Shown here piece after piece: positions 37,698 through 47,135 of a stretch of 64,000 bases of DNA. The DNA is from M3007 sp031425155 (lineage in GTDB: Bacteria > Bacteroidota > Bacteroidia > Chitinophagales > Saprospiraceae), in NCBI GenBank assembly GCA_031425155.1, contig JANPIV010000066.1, forward strand, positions 1-64,000, written 5' to 3'. Both the position numbers and the translations under genes were made by a program. Each line of letters opens with the position of its first letter. Position 1 is the stretch's first letter. Under the pieces are notes generated by a model. That model made no database searches. It saw nothing but the letters and a program-made list of their open reading frames with translations, and had not been told where the DNA came from.

Positions 37698-37730
37698 AGT
37701 GAAGTGGTGACTTCAAGTCACCGCCTCACT
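37698..37730. terminator. bidirectional hairpin between convergent genes
   Basis: AGTGA...GGTGACTT, one-base centre, AAGTCACC...TCACT, bordered by GATTAAT and TTAATC. It lies between the ends of the DCC gene and the unrecognised 866-residue gene. Confidence 0.5.
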
Positions 37731-37737
37731 AGGTTAA

Positions 37738-40338
37738 TCAATTCTCCGGCAAAGGATTACTCTGAATCGTATTCACTGGCACGCCCGGCAGATTGAACGG
37801 TAAATGAATGCCAATGAAATAATTGGGTCGGTCGAGACCGAAATTCCAGTCCCAACCAAAACTCAGAATATCGCGGAAAATGGTGCCGGTAATGCCCGCC
37901 GAAAACTCCGGGCTGCCATCCAGATCAAAATCCGGCGCGGCGGTGTTCAGGCCAATACCGAGATCGAGAAAGTTGTTGTAAAAATGCGATTTGCGGCTCC
38001 CGAACTTTAACAACAACGCCGCCGAGGGCGCAAAACGAAACTGCGGGGTGCCAGGCGGCGCATCCAGGGTGTAGGGATTGGCCATAATGAGGCCGACTTT
38101 GGTGATGGAATGTGCGCCGACCAGCATCATTTTCAGCCGATGTACTTCGATGGTATGCCCCGTGGAGCGTTGGTCGGTGGAGTCCTCGGGCAGGCGGAAG
38201 ACGGCTTTGATGAGGATTTCGTCGCCGGGTTTGCGCTGGCCGGTGTATTCCAGATCAATGGTGCCTACCGGCGGAATGCTGCCTAAATCGAAGGCTTTGA
38301 TCTCCTCGGCCAGGTCTTCGCAGGACAGACTGACCTTGCGCAAATAATCGTAGGGGAATTTTTCTACCAAAAACTGAATACGCTGCAAGTCGCGCAGGGT
38401 GCGTTTCAGGCAGGAATTTACTTCCAGCAAGTGCGGATTGGCTTTCAAAACCGTGGAATCACCCACGGCAGCCGTGAAACGCCGGGAAATGGTGTCCAAT
38501 TTAATGAACATGGTATTCAGCCGGTTTTTCCAATCGGGCGATTCGGTGGGCGGCCAGTTGCGCAGTTCCTGGCGCAGACTGGTAAAAAGCGGGACGATCT
38601 GCTCGGTTTGCCCGTCCTTGAATTTCTGCATACTGGCCTTCAGATCGCCGGACAGCGACTGAATGGCGGTTTCCAGTTCCGGGCGAATGCGTTGCACACA
38701 GTCAATAGACGGAAAAGACTCCAGCAGTTTTTCCTTGTAGGCGTTTAGCGTTCGCCGGGAACTTTCATTCAGCCCCTGGGCCAGTTGCCGGCAATTTTCC
38801 AGTTGATCGCGGTCATTTCTGGATAGCGTGGTCACCCAACGATTGACCGGGAAATATTCGCCGTTTGCAAATTCATCAAAGTTTTCAATGTGAATGCGAC
38901 TGCCGCCACTCGCGTCGCGCCGAAAAGCCACCACGCTGAATTGAATCTGGCTGTTCTGTTTTACTTTTTGCAACTCGCCCGATATTTCATTCAGTTGCGC
39001 ATTGAACCTTTGCAGACTGTAGATGAAGCGGTCGGGTGGATTGGGATCATCAATAAAACGGTCGAAATATTCCTCGGTGTATCGGTTGAAATCGGTGGAT
39101 AATGCCGGGTCGGCGACTATTTTTTGCAGAAAAGTTTCCACCTGATCCAGCAGGTCGCGCTGGACGTTCAGACCTTCCGTCCACTGTTTGGTCAATTCCA
39201 CAATCCGTTGCTGATTACTCAGCGCATCGTTGATCCTTACTACTTTGTCTTGCAGCAATTTACTAACAAAAAGTTGTGGATAACGCGCCTGTCCCACCGC
39301 CTGAATGGCGGCCAGATCGGGTCGTATTTCCAACTGACTATTGATGTCCACGATGGGTCGCCCGCCCGGCGGAATCTCGATGGTGTCGCGTTTGGCACCG
39401 GGCAATTCGCGCAGGTGCAAAATGGTGGACTGGGCCGACGTGGTTTGCGCCAGAAGAAACAGGAGCAGCAGCAAACCGAGTTTGGCAGCCTGGATGATTT
39501 TCAGGCTCACCGTCGCAAAAGTCAGGGGTTCCGTTTTTGACAAAAAGGAGGCGGGTTTTCCTTTCGGCGACATAAAAATGCAGCGCACCTGCTCGTATTC
39601 GTGCGGAAGGGCCGCGCCCAGCCAGGTGGAAATGGGCAGCCGAAGCAGCGTATGACTTTTCACCCACAACCCACGTCCGGGCGTAATACCTGCGCCGGGA
39701 ATGGTCAGACATTTATCCACGATGGTCGCGCCCGCACTGGCATCGTCGCCGAGCAGAATGGTGCGCACAAACTGGTTTTCGGCCAAAAAAGTCTGCAACA
39801 TCGTCTCCGCTTCGTCCGGGTTGGCGGTGGATTCCAGCACGGTCGTTCGGCGGAAACCCGTGGAAGGCGGCAGTTCTTGCAGTACATCATCTATTTCGCG
39901 GTCGGTTTGCAGGGCATTTTCATAAAATGCGGCGACACTGCGCAGGTGTTCCAGCATTTTACGGATCAGGTTGTCGCCCTCCCGAAACGAAAGATCAATC
40001 GGACGGTGGGCCGGGAACGTGTGTTCGAGCACGTCGCAAGCCCGGTTGTAAATGGTCCGGCTCAGCGTATCGCCCATTGCCTTGCTTTCCAGATGCTGAT
40101 AGATTTCCCACAGAAAAGTCTGGCGGATGCAGTACTGCTCTTTGGCCTGATAAGCAGTATCGCTCGTCAGGGTCAGGCCACCCTGCTCCCATTCCCGCAG
40201 ACTGGCGGCCAGGGCCTCTTCCGGGCTGGGCGGCGGACAGTGCAGGCGGGCCAGGCAGGTTTCAAAATGCGCGAGCCAGGGCGCATCAGCAGGTAAGCCT
40301 TTGAAGGCGGGATGTGGTTCGGAAAACATAGCAGACAT
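37738..40338 (-). CDS. unrecognised two-part protein with an internal signal-like segment
   Basis: An 866-residue protein; the start is the Met at 40338 (MSAMFSEPHPAFKG), with 40329 as an alternative. I do not recognise it. Residues 1 to about 280 look cytosolic (LGDDASAGATIVDKCLTIPG, PGRGLWVKSHTLLRLP). Around 283-303 lies a segment that looks exactly like a signal peptide (LGLLLLLFLLAQTTSAQ with an SPase-like end). The remainder is alpha-helical/coiled (residues about 340-650) and ends in a beta-rich, membrane-barrel-like domain (FLDLGIGLNTAAPDFDLDG, FNLPGVPV). The reading frame is continuous through both parts. It may be an inner-membrane protein with a cytosolic sensor and periplasmic domain, or a fusion of two genes. 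Confidence 0.75.
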   Translation of the reverse strand: MSAMFSEPHPAFKGLPADAPWLAHFETCLARLHCPPPSPEEALAASLREWEQGGLTLTSDTAYQAKEQYCIRQTFLWEIYQHLESKAMGDTLSRTIYNRACDVLEHTFPAHRPIDLSFREGDNLIRKMLEHLRSVAAFYENALQTDREIDDVLQELPPSTGFRRTTVLESTANPDEAETMLQTFLAENQFVRTILLGDDASAGATIVDKCLTIPGAGITPGRGLWVKSHTLLRLPISTWLGAALPHEYEQVRCIFMSPKGKPASFLSKTEPLTFATVSLKIIQAAKLGLLLLLFLLAQTTSAQSTILHLRELPGAKRDTIEIPPGGRPIVDINSQLEIRPDLAAIQAVGQARYPQLFVSKLLQDKVVRINDALSNQQRIVELTKQWTEGLNVQRDLLDQVETFLQKIVADPALSTDFNRYTEEYFDRFIDDPNPPDRFIYSLQRFNAQLNEISGELQKVKQNSQIQFSVVAFRRDASGGSRIHIENFDEFANGEYFPVNRWVTTLSRNDRDQLENCRQLAQGLNESSRRTLNAYKEKLLESFPSIDCVQRIRPELETAIQSLSGDLKASMQKFKDGQTEQIVPLFTSLRQELRNWPPTESPDWKNRLNTMFIKLDTISRRFTAAVGDSTVLKANPHLLEVNSCLKRTLRDLQRIQFLVEKFPYDYLRKVSLSCEDLAEEIKAFDLGSIPPVGTIDLEYTGQRKPGDEILIKAVFRLPEDSTDQRSTGHTIEVHRLKMMLVGAHSITKVGLIMANPYTLDAPPGTPQFRFAPSAALLLKFGSRKSHFYNNFLDLGIGLNTAAPDFDLDGSPEFSAGITGTIFRDILSFGWDWNFGLDRPNYFIGIHLPFNLPGVPVNTIQSNPLPEN

Positions 40339-40565
40339 GGTGTAAGCCTTTGGGCTGTATAAAATGCTGCCGCAAGTTTCGCCTTTTTTTTGCTTATCTG
40401 TGCTACGCTGTGTAAATCGGGCATGTCGCCAGGAGTAGAAAAACAACCGTCATCACTAAATAATTACGGATCGTATTACCGTTTATGTTGCATGGTGGAT
40501 GGGAATCTTCCGTTAAAACACTATACACATCAGCCGATCAATACACATTAAGTTTTCCCCAATAA

Positions 40566-40601
40566 AGGTGGGCTACTCCGAACATTCGGAATAGCCCACC
40601 T
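40566..40601 (-). terminator. terminator of the SPFH gene
   Basis: AGGTGGGCTA-TTCCGAA, loop, TTCGGAG-TAGCCCACCT on the minus strand, 29 bp after the stop codon, then TTTATTGGGG. Confidence 0.7.
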
Positions 40602-40629
40602 GCGTACTTTTTTACCAAAACGGCGGCCT

Positions 40630-41562
40630 CTACTTCAGCATCTTGCCCTGCTGATTGCTGTAATCCATCTGATTCAACGCCATCAATTCCTTCAGCGTTT
40701 TTTGCATCCCATCCACGGAGCCGTCGAGGAAAATGATGTTGCCTTTACCGTGTTCCGTGAAGTTTTTGATCGCTTCCGTCCACATGGAAAACAGGATGAC
40801 CGAGGTATCCAGATTGGCATTTTGCATTTCCTTGGCGGCCTGACTCATACCTTTGGCCACCTCTTCGCGGAAAAGAGCGACGGCCTGGCCGCGCATCCGG
40901 GCCGCTTCGCGCTCGGCTTCGGCGGCGATTTTGATGGCATTCCCTTCGGCTTCGGCACCTTTGGTTTTGGTGATGAGCAGGGCCTGGCCTTCGTTTTCGG
41001 CGGCGGCTTTCAGGTTGTTGGCAGCCACGATCTTCGACATCGAACGCATCACTTCTTCATCAAAAGTAATGTCGTTTATTTGCAGATCGAGCAGGTGAAA
41101 ACCCCATTCTTCGAGCATGTGATCCACGTTGCCTTTCACGGCTTCGGTGATCTCGCGACGCAGGCTGAGGATTTCCTGTTGCTTTTTGGAAGCCACATAC
41201 GCCCGGATACTGCCTTCCACCGTGCGGGTGAGCGTAGCCATAAAATCGCGGTCGCTGACGAATTTGAAAGCCACTTTTTTCACCGTTTCTTCGGCATTAT
41301 CCATCACCGAGAAGAGTAGGAGGGAAGTAAAGTGTACATTCGCCTGATCAATCGTGACGGCCTGAAAGTTGAGTTCCACGGCCCGGTTTTGTACGGAAAT
41401 ACGCTTGAACACCTGTTCGATAAACGGGATACGAAAACTGAGACCCGGATAAAGCGTTCGGCTGTATTTTCCAAAAATGGTGGTTATGGCCACCGTACCT
41501 TGCTGCACCGTCACGAGGCTGAGCACCACGAAGACGATGATAATGGGTAAAAGGATGTACAT
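40630..41562 (-). CDS. SPFH/band 7 (stomatin/prohibitin-like) membrane protein
   Basis: A 310-residue protein with an N-terminal membrane segment (ILLPIIIVFVVLSLVTV). The SPFH domain follows (QQGTVAITTIFGKYSRTLYPGLSFRIPF, VQNRAVELNFQAVTIDQANV). A long Ala/Glu-rich coiled coil from about 180 to 260 contains the flotillin-like EAEGNAIKIAAEAEREAARM stretch. Such proteins form large oligomeric scaffolds in membrane microdomains and often regulate membrane proteases. It is divergent from the TonB-dependent receptor-like gene, with a 42-bp gap between start codons. No NfeD or protease partner is adjacent. Confidence 0.88.
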   Translation of the reverse strand: MYILLPIIIVFVVLSLVTVQQGTVAITTIFGKYSRTLYPGLSFRIPFIEQVFKRISVQNRAVELNFQAVTIDQANVHFTSLLLFSVMDNAEETVKKVAFKFVSDRDFMATLTRTVEGSIRAYVASKKQQEILSLRREITEAVKGNVDHMLEEWGFHLLDLQINDITFDEEVMRSMSKIVAANNLKAAAENEGQALLITKTKGAEAEGNAIKIAAEAEREAARMRGQAVALFREEVAKGMSQAAKEMQNANLDTSVILFSMWTEAIKNFTEHGKGNIIFLDGSVDGMQKTLKELMALNQMDYSNQQGKMLK

Positions 41563-41604
41563 GATTTGATTTGCTTGTGATTGTTAAACACCGTTTTTTC
41601 CGCC

Positions 41605-43989
41605 ATGAAAGTAAGTAAGTTTTCGCCCTGCGCTTTTATTTTTCCAATTCTGATTTTGCTGGCCTTCTCTGGCCACGCCCAAACGCTGCGCGGCACCGTT
41701 CGCAACATTGATAATGGACTGCCAGTAGTCGGCGCATTGGTGACGGTGCAAGGCCAGCGTAGCGAGGATGTACCCGCCGAAATACGCACGGACAGTGCCG
41801 GGCGGTACCTTTTTGGCCCGCTACGGCCGGGTTATTATACGTTCCGCGTTGGAGCGCAAAGTTTTGACAACCAAATCCTGGCCGAAATAAATGTCGCCGC
41901 CGGCAAAGAACGGCTGCTCGATATTGGTCTGCATCCTTCGGCATCGCAATTGCCGGAAGTCACCATCGCCGCCGACCAGCCGGGTCGCCGGATGACCCAG
42001 CCGCTGAGCGAAATACCGCTCACCCGCGACCAGACGCTGCGCTTTCCGGCCACGTTTTTCGATCCGGCCCGCCTGGCGATGGCCTATCCCGGCGTGAGCC
42101 AGACCGACGATGGTACCAATCCGATGAGCATTCGCGGCAACAGTCCGGCTTCGGTGCGCTGGCACCTGGAAGGCGTGGATGTAGTAAATCCCAACCACCT
42201 GCCCAATGGCGGCACGTTCAGCGATTTGCCCGCCGGAGCCAGTGGCGGGGTGCTGATGTTTTCGGCGCAATTGCTCGACAATTCCTCGCTGCTGACCGGC
42301 AATTATCCGACTTCCATCGGTGATGCGCAGGGCGGGGTGATGGATATTTATCTGCGGCCCGGCAACAACCGGCAACATGAATTCACCGTGCAGGCGGGCC
42401 TCATCGGGCTGGATTTGGCTGCCGAAGGGCCGTTGGCCAAAAAAGAAAATGCGCCGTCGTATTTGGTTAATTACCGCTACTCCACCGTCGGTTTGTTGAG
42501 TCAAATGGGGGTTTCCTTTGGCGATGAAGAAATCAATTTTCAGGATTTTTCTTTCAATCTGAATTTTCCCGGCAAAAAAGGCGGCGGCTGGTCGGTTTTC
42601 GGCATGGGCGGACTGAGTGAAAACCAGTTTGTCCATAAAGACAGTGCCGATCTGGAAGTTGGGAAAGACCGTTACGACATTAGTTTTACATCAAAAACCG
42701 GCGTAGTCGGCACCCGTGGACTGATTCGGTTGGGCGCAAAAACCTGGCTAAAACCAAGTTTCGCCCTTTCCGCGCAGAGCAATGAGCGGATCGCGCAGGA
42801 AGCGGCACCCCGACCCGGCTCGCTGATTCGGGAAGAAAATACTTCCTCGGAAGCACGGGCAGCGGGCGCACTTTCCATCGAACATGCTTTTACCAATCAC
42901 CTGCGTTTGCAGGGCGGTATCAATATTTCCAATATTAATTATAGATACAATGCGTCGGCTTTCATTGGCGACGTGCCCGGGAACTTTCTGGAATCGCCGA
43001 TTACCACCCAGTCAGGTTGGGGCTGGGTGCAACTGGACTGGAAAAGCCGCTCCGAAAAAACCAATATACAAATTGGAGCCAATCATTCCTATTTGGGCAT
43101 TCGAAAGTCGGCCTCGCTGCAACCCCGCCTGACCCTCACCCAGCGCATCAATCAGCGTCAGCGCATCAGCCTGGCGTATGGCCTGTACAGTCAAATGCAG
43201 CCGCTCTGGGCTTATGCGATTGATGTGAATGGCTCCGCTCCCGGCAATCCAAATCTCGACTTGAAACCGACCGAAGCCCAGCATGTTGGCCTGCAATATA
43301 CCTGGAACAATGGCCGTAACTGGGTGGTCAAGGCCGGATTATACTACCAGGATTTGTCTAATGTGCCGGTCTCGGCGGATGGGCGCACCACTTTTTCGCT
43401 GCTCAATTATAACGACCCGACCCGGCTGGAAGCCCTCGCCAATACGGGTGCTGGCAAGAATAAAGGGGTGGAAATAAATGTCGAACGCTACCTGCGCCAA
43501 GGCTGGTTTTTACTGACCAACGTCTCCTTGTTTGATTCTCAATACCGGGGCAGCGACGGCGTCTGGCGCAGTACGCGCTGGGACCTCGGGCACCTCGCCA
43601 ACCTGACGCTGGGCAAAGAATGGGCGCGGGACAAAGGCACCGAAAAGGTGCGGGCTTTTGGCCTGAATGGTCGCGCTGTCTGGAGCGGCGGTTATCGTGC
43701 CATGCCAGTGGATTTGATCCGTTCTTCTTCCAATGTGCTCAGCAAGACCATCTTCGATGAGAGCAATGGTTTCTCCGAACAGTTCCCGGATTACTTCCGT
43801 ATTGACCTGCGTATCTACTGGAAACGCAGCCTCGGCAACCGGCGCAACAGTACTTTTGCGATGGATTTGCAAAATGTGACGATGCAGAAAAATCTGGCCT
43901 ACTATTTCTATGACTCTTACACCCAGAAAATAGAGGCGAAGTACCAACTGGAATTAATCCCGAATATCAGTTGGCGGCTGGAATTTTAA
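41605..43989 (+). CDS. TonB-dependent receptor-like outer-membrane protein
   Basis: A 794-residue protein; the start at 41605 (MKVSKFSPCAF) gives a good signal peptide ending SGHAQ. A carboxypeptidase-regulatory-like domain (about 27-110: LRGTVRNIDNGLPVVGALVTVQG) is followed by a plug-like domain (FFDPARLAMAYPGV, NPMSIRGNSPASVRWHLEGV) and a beta barrel ending ISWRLEF with terminal Phe. Barrel segments carry the usual aromatic girdles (GLYYQDLSNVPV). It probably imports or exports a substrate at the outer membrane, powered by the TonB cluster. No SusD-like partner follows, so a polysaccharide-utilisation role is not supported. The stop overlaps that of the convergent TMEM220 gene by 4 bp. Confidence 0.88.
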   Translation: MKVSKFSPCAFIFPILILLAFSGHAQTLRGTVRNIDNGLPVVGALVTVQGQRSEDVPAEIRTDSAGRYLFGPLRPGYYTFRVGAQSFDNQILAEINVAAGKERLLDIGLHPSASQLPEVTIAADQPGRRMTQPLSEIPLTRDQTLRFPATFFDPARLAMAYPGVSQTDDGTNPMSIRGNSPASVRWHLEGVDVVNPNHLPNGGTFSDLPAGASGGVLMFSAQLLDNSSLLTGNYPTSIGDAQGGVMDIYLRPGNNRQHEFTVQAGLIGLDLAAEGPLAKKENAPSYLVNYRYSTVGLLSQMGVSFGDEEINFQDFSFNLNFPGKKGGGWSVFGMGGLSENQFVHKDSADLEVGKDRYDISFTSKTGVVGTRGLIRLGAKTWLKPSFALSAQSNERIAQEAAPRPGSLIREENTSSEARAAGALSIEHAFTNHLRLQGGINISNINYRYNASAFIGDVPGNFLESPITTQSGWGWVQLDWKSRSEKTNIQIGANHSYLGIRKSASLQPRLTLTQRINQRQRISLAYGLYSQMQPLWAYAIDVNGSAPGNPNLDLKPTEAQHVGLQYTWNNGRNWVVKAGLYYQDLSNVPVSADGRTTFSLLNYNDPTRLEALANTGAGKNKGVEINVERYLRQGWFLLTNVSLFDSQYRGSDGVWRSTRWDLGHLANLTLGKEWARDKGTEKVRAFGLNGRAVWSGGYRAMPVDLIRSSSNVLSKTIFDESNGFSEQFPDYFRIDLRIYWKRSLGNRRNSTFAMDLQNVTMQKNLAYYFYDSYTQKIEAKYQLELIPNISWRLEF

Positions 43990-44357
43990 ATGATGGCATT
44001 GGCGGGAGTACGGGTACGCCACAGCAGCCAGCCACAGCCAGCAGCGGCGACCAGCAGACCCAGGAATTCACGTGTCAATTCTACCCAGGGCGTCTCGGCC
44101 TTCATCGTGTCCACGATGGAGGGCTCGCCCATGCGCAGCCAATGGATAAAATCCGGTACTAAGGTGGCCGCCCATACCACTGCTACTATGAGCCAGAGCC
44201 AGACTGCATAGCGGTTGATGCGGCCCCGAGCGGCCAGCGCAAATTGCACAGCCACCCCACCGTAGAGCAGCATCCATTGGATCGGGTCGGGATCGTTGTA
44301 TTGCACGGCGGCAAAAAGCAGGAAAAGGATGGCGAGCACCCAGTAGAGAACTTTCAT
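43986..44357 (-). CDS. TMEM220-like small membrane protein
   Basis: A 123-residue protein with four hydrophobic segments (WVLAILFLLFAAVQYNDPD, WMLLYGGVAVQFALAA, AVWLWLIVAVVWAATLV, EFLGLLVAAAGCGWLLW). The QYNDPDP motif after the first helix is the hallmark of the TMEM220 family. Function is unknown. It is convergent with the receptor gene and shares 4 bp with its stop region. Confidence 0.75.
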   Translation of the reverse strand: MKVLYWVLAILFLLFAAVQYNDPDPIQWMLLYGGVAVQFALAARGRINRYAVWLWLIVAVVWAATLVPDFIHWLRMGEPSIVDTMKAETPWVELTREFLGLLVAAAGCGWLLWRTRTPANAII

Positions 44358-44463
44358 GTGTTTGTTTTTTTTGGGGTAAAAGGTAAGGGGATTTTAAAAG
44401 GGGAGGTAACGCCCAATAAAAATTCTGCATAAGTGACGGAGGGGTGTATTTTTGTCGTTGTCA

Positions 44464-44492
44464 TTTGTACGTAGATAAAACTCATAGGTTTG
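44464..44492 (+). promoter_or_regulatory. promoter of the effector-associated-domain gene
   Basis: TTTG at 44464-44467, 17 bp, then TAGGTTTG at 44485-44492: both Bacteroidota boxes at near-ideal spacing, with the ATG 39 bp after the -7 box. A second TAnnTTTG box (TATTTTTG) lies at 44447-44454. Confidence 0.6.
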
Positions 44493-44531
44493 CGAGGAAA
44501 CAACTGGCATACCCGGCTAAATAAAAACAAG

Positions 44532-45485
44532 ATGTTGAAAACGCAAAACCAGCAATTAAAGGACTTAATAGCCAAAGGTCATCTTGACCAAGTTCTAAAA
44601 TATTTGACTGTTTATACCCAATCATTGCCAGATCAGGACGATTACAATAGCATTATCCAATTGTCCGCCCGCTGGAAAACCAACGAACGTGCGCATAGCC
44701 TTGGCACTCTTACCAATAGCGATTATAATACGGAACGAAATAGGATCAATCAGGCGGTGCTGGATTTGATGGACGCACTGATTGACCATATTCCCGACCC
44801 GGAAATTGAGGATAAAGCTAAAAAAAAACCTTCTGATTTACCATCATCTACCCCCAAAACCGATCTCTGGAAAAAAGTCGGCTATATTGGTTTGATCCTC
44901 GGGATTTTGGCCAGCATGGTCAAGATCATTGAGTTTTGTAATAAACCCTCCGCTGCATCCGATGAAGCAATGCAACTCACGGTGTATGTGCAGGGTACCA
45001 ATGGCCAACCCATCGCCGAACTCCAGAACAACGGCAAAATCATCGTGGACTTTGGCAACGACCGCCGCGCACCGCTCATCGGCGAAAACGGACGCACCAA
45101 TCTGGGTGAAATCCCCGAAAAGTTCCGGGGTAAACCAATTCCCATTATCCTGCAAGCGGAAGGTTACGAACCCGTTGATTCGGCCAACAAGTACACCATG
45201 AATGGTCAGCCTATTTATTATTTAGTCCGGCCCGATAACAGCCTGGGCACCATTCAGGGCATCGTTAAGGACCGCTCCGGGGAAAAGTTCATCGAAGGCG
45301 CGTTAGTGATGATTGACCAGGAAACTACCTTGACGACCGATCAGTTGGGACGCTTTAAAGTGGTGTTACCCGTAGATAAGCAGCGAACGACTTATACGAT
45401 TACGGTGAAAAAAGAAGGCTATAAAGTGAAGAGTGAATATTTTAAGCCGAAGACCGGGGCGATGGAAATACGGTTGGATAGGTAG
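44532..45485 (+). CDS. membrane protein with EAD11-like N-terminal domain and periplasmic regulatory-like domains
   Basis: A 317-residue protein, start at 44532 (MLKTQNQQLKDLIAKG). Residues 1 to about 85 form a helical domain: LIAKGHLDQVLKYL, NSIIQLSARWKTNERAHSLG and TERNRINQAVLDLMDAL. This resembles effector-associated domain 11 (EAD11), a death-like adaptor described in predicted NTP-dependent conflict systems. A single membrane helix at about 116-135 (VGYIGLILGILASMVKI) leads to two carboxypeptidase-regulatory-like Ig folds (LTVYVQGTNGQPIAEL; GTIQGIVKDRSGEKFIEGAL). The predicted topology places the adaptor domain in the cytosol and the Ig folds in the periplasm. The family assignment is by pattern recall only. 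It has its own promoter and lies 34 bp before the TPR gene. Confidence 0.65.
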   Translation: MLKTQNQQLKDLIAKGHLDQVLKYLTVYTQSLPDQDDYNSIIQLSARWKTNERAHSLGTLTNSDYNTERNRINQAVLDLMDALIDHIPDPEIEDKAKKKPSDLPSSTPKTDLWKKVGYIGLILGILASMVKIIEFCNKPSAASDEAMQLTVYVQGTNGQPIAELQNNGKIIVDFGNDRRAPLIGENGRTNLGEIPEKFRGKPIPIILQAEGYEPVDSANKYTMNGQPIYYLVRPDNSLGTIQGIVKDRSGEKFIEGALVMIDQETTLTTDQLGRFKVVLPVDKQRTTYTITVKKEGYKVKSEYFKPKTGAMEIRLDR

Positions 45486-45519
45486 ATATTCTAAATCAGG
45501 ATCACTAAAATTTTGTCAA

Positions 45520-47046
45520 ATGAAACTTCTACTTCGTTTTTTCTGCTTCTTTTTTGGGTTGTTGGTTGCTACGCAAGTTTTTGGACAAGCCATCCTTCAG
45601 GGCACCGTCTCTTTCCTCAATTCCGGCTCCCGTCCGGCCGTCGGGGTAGATATTAGTGCATTCGGAGCCAGCACGGTACCGACCACCGAATCGGGGATGT
45701 TTATCCTAAAATTCCCGGAGAAAAAACCGGGCGATAAGCTCAAGATCATCGTCGGCAGTAAAGACCGCACGGGGGCTGCTCTGGAACTGGTGAATGATAA
45801 AGTGCTCTCGCAGGTGCGTGTGCCGTCCAAACCCGACGATGATGTGGTGGAGATCATCGTCTGCAAGGTCGGGCAGCGCAACGAGGCCGCGCTGCGCTAT
45901 AATGGCATCATTGTCAAGACGGTAAATGATAATTATGAAAAAACACTGCGGGAGATCAACCAGAAACTCGCCGTCCAGGATATAGACGCCGGGACCATCG
46001 TGGCCCTGCAAAATGAAAAAGACAAACTCACCACCGAACGTGATTCCGCCTTGGCGAAAGCCGAAGAGCAGGCCCTGTTTATTGCCAGTATCAACCTGGA
46101 CAAAGCGAATAGATTAGTGACCGAAGCCGTGACCAAAGTGGATAGTTTACAGGATATTGCCGGGGCCATCGTCATTTTGGACAATGAAATGCTGTATCAG
46201 GCGTATTTGGAAGCCAGTGAAAAAAAGAAAAAAGCCGAAGCAGAAATTCAGCAGGTGGTATCGGGTTTTGAATTTAAAATTAAATTGCTGCAACCCCTGT
46301 ATCGTTATAGTGAAATAGCGGGATGTTATGAGAAAATAGCCGGTATTTATGAACAAGAGAATTATGATAAAGAGAAACTGGCGACTAATTTCGCCTGGGC
46401 AGCCTATTATTGGGGACTCAGTGAAAATTATCAAAAGCAATTGAATTTCAACCTGAAAGCGTTACCTATTTTTGAAAAAATAACGCCTGTCAATTATTCT
46501 CTTTTAGCCACGTCCTATAATAATTTAGCCGTCACCTATGCCAAACTGAATGAGTATCAAAAAGCCCTGGAATTTAATTTAAAATCCTTATCTATCTGGG
46601 AAGAAATCCTGCCCGCCGACCATCCTAATTTAGCCATTTGTTATAATAATATTGGGGATGCTTACCGGAATGTCGGCGACTATGAAAAAGGGGTGGAATA
46701 TGGCCTAAAATCAATTCTTATCGGCGAGACCATCTATCCAAAATCCCGGTATTTGAATCGCTTTTATGCCAACCTGGGTATTACATACCTAAAAGCCCAT
46801 CAATACCCCGAAGCCAAAGCCGTGCTCGAAAAAAGCGAAAACCTGAAAGCGGATGAAAAGGTCTTTCGGTGTTGGGCCATGTACTATTCCCTTCAAAACG
46901 ATAAACCCCGCGCCATAGAAAATCTCCAAAAAGCCATCTCCCTCGGCTACAGGAACCTGAAATGGATCACCACCGACGACAGCCTCGAAAATATCCGGGG
47001 CGAACAAGCCTACAAAGATTTAGTCGAACAATTGCAGAAACAATAA
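45520..47046 (+). CDS. exported TPR protein with regulatory-like N-terminal domain
   Basis: A 508-residue protein; start at 45520 gives signal peptide MKLLLRFFCFFFGLLVATQ ending VFGQ. A carboxypeptidase-regulatory-like domain follows (ILQGTVSFLNSGSRPAVGVD), then a coiled coil at about 145-250 (REINQKLAVQDIDAGTIVAL, EKDKLTTERDSALAKAEEQA). From about 265 to the end there are kinesin-light-chain-type TPRs (SYNNLAVTYAKLNEYQKALE, CYNNIGDAYRNVGDYEKGVE). It is probably a periplasmic scaffold. The gene follows the membrane-anchored EAD-like gene by 34 bp; both carry the same kind of Ig domain, which suggests that they work together. Confidence 0.8.
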   Translation: MKLLLRFFCFFFGLLVATQVFGQAILQGTVSFLNSGSRPAVGVDISAFGASTVPTTESGMFILKFPEKKPGDKLKIIVGSKDRTGAALELVNDKVLSQVRVPSKPDDDVVEIIVCKVGQRNEAALRYNGIIVKTVNDNYEKTLREINQKLAVQDIDAGTIVALQNEKDKLTTERDSALAKAEEQALFIASINLDKANRLVTEAVTKVDSLQDIAGAIVILDNEMLYQAYLEASEKKKKAEAEIQQVVSGFEFKIKLLQPLYRYSEIAGCYEKIAGIYEQENYDKEKLATNFAWAAYYWGLSENYQKQLNFNLKALPIFEKITPVNYSLLATSYNNLAVTYAKLNEYQKALEFNLKSLSIWEEILPADHPNLAICYNNIGDAYRNVGDYEKGVEYGLKSILIGETIYPKSRYLNRFYANLGITYLKAHQYPEAKAVLEKSENLKADEKVFRCWAMYYSLQNDKPRAIENLQKAISLGYRNLKWITTDDSLENIRGEQAYKDLVEQLQKQ

Positions 47047-47135
47047 CTATCCATAGCCCTCTTCTCAAAAAAACCACGCACAACCCACAAAAATTTCGGA
47101 TTTTACACCCTACAAAAATTCGAAGAAGCACACCC

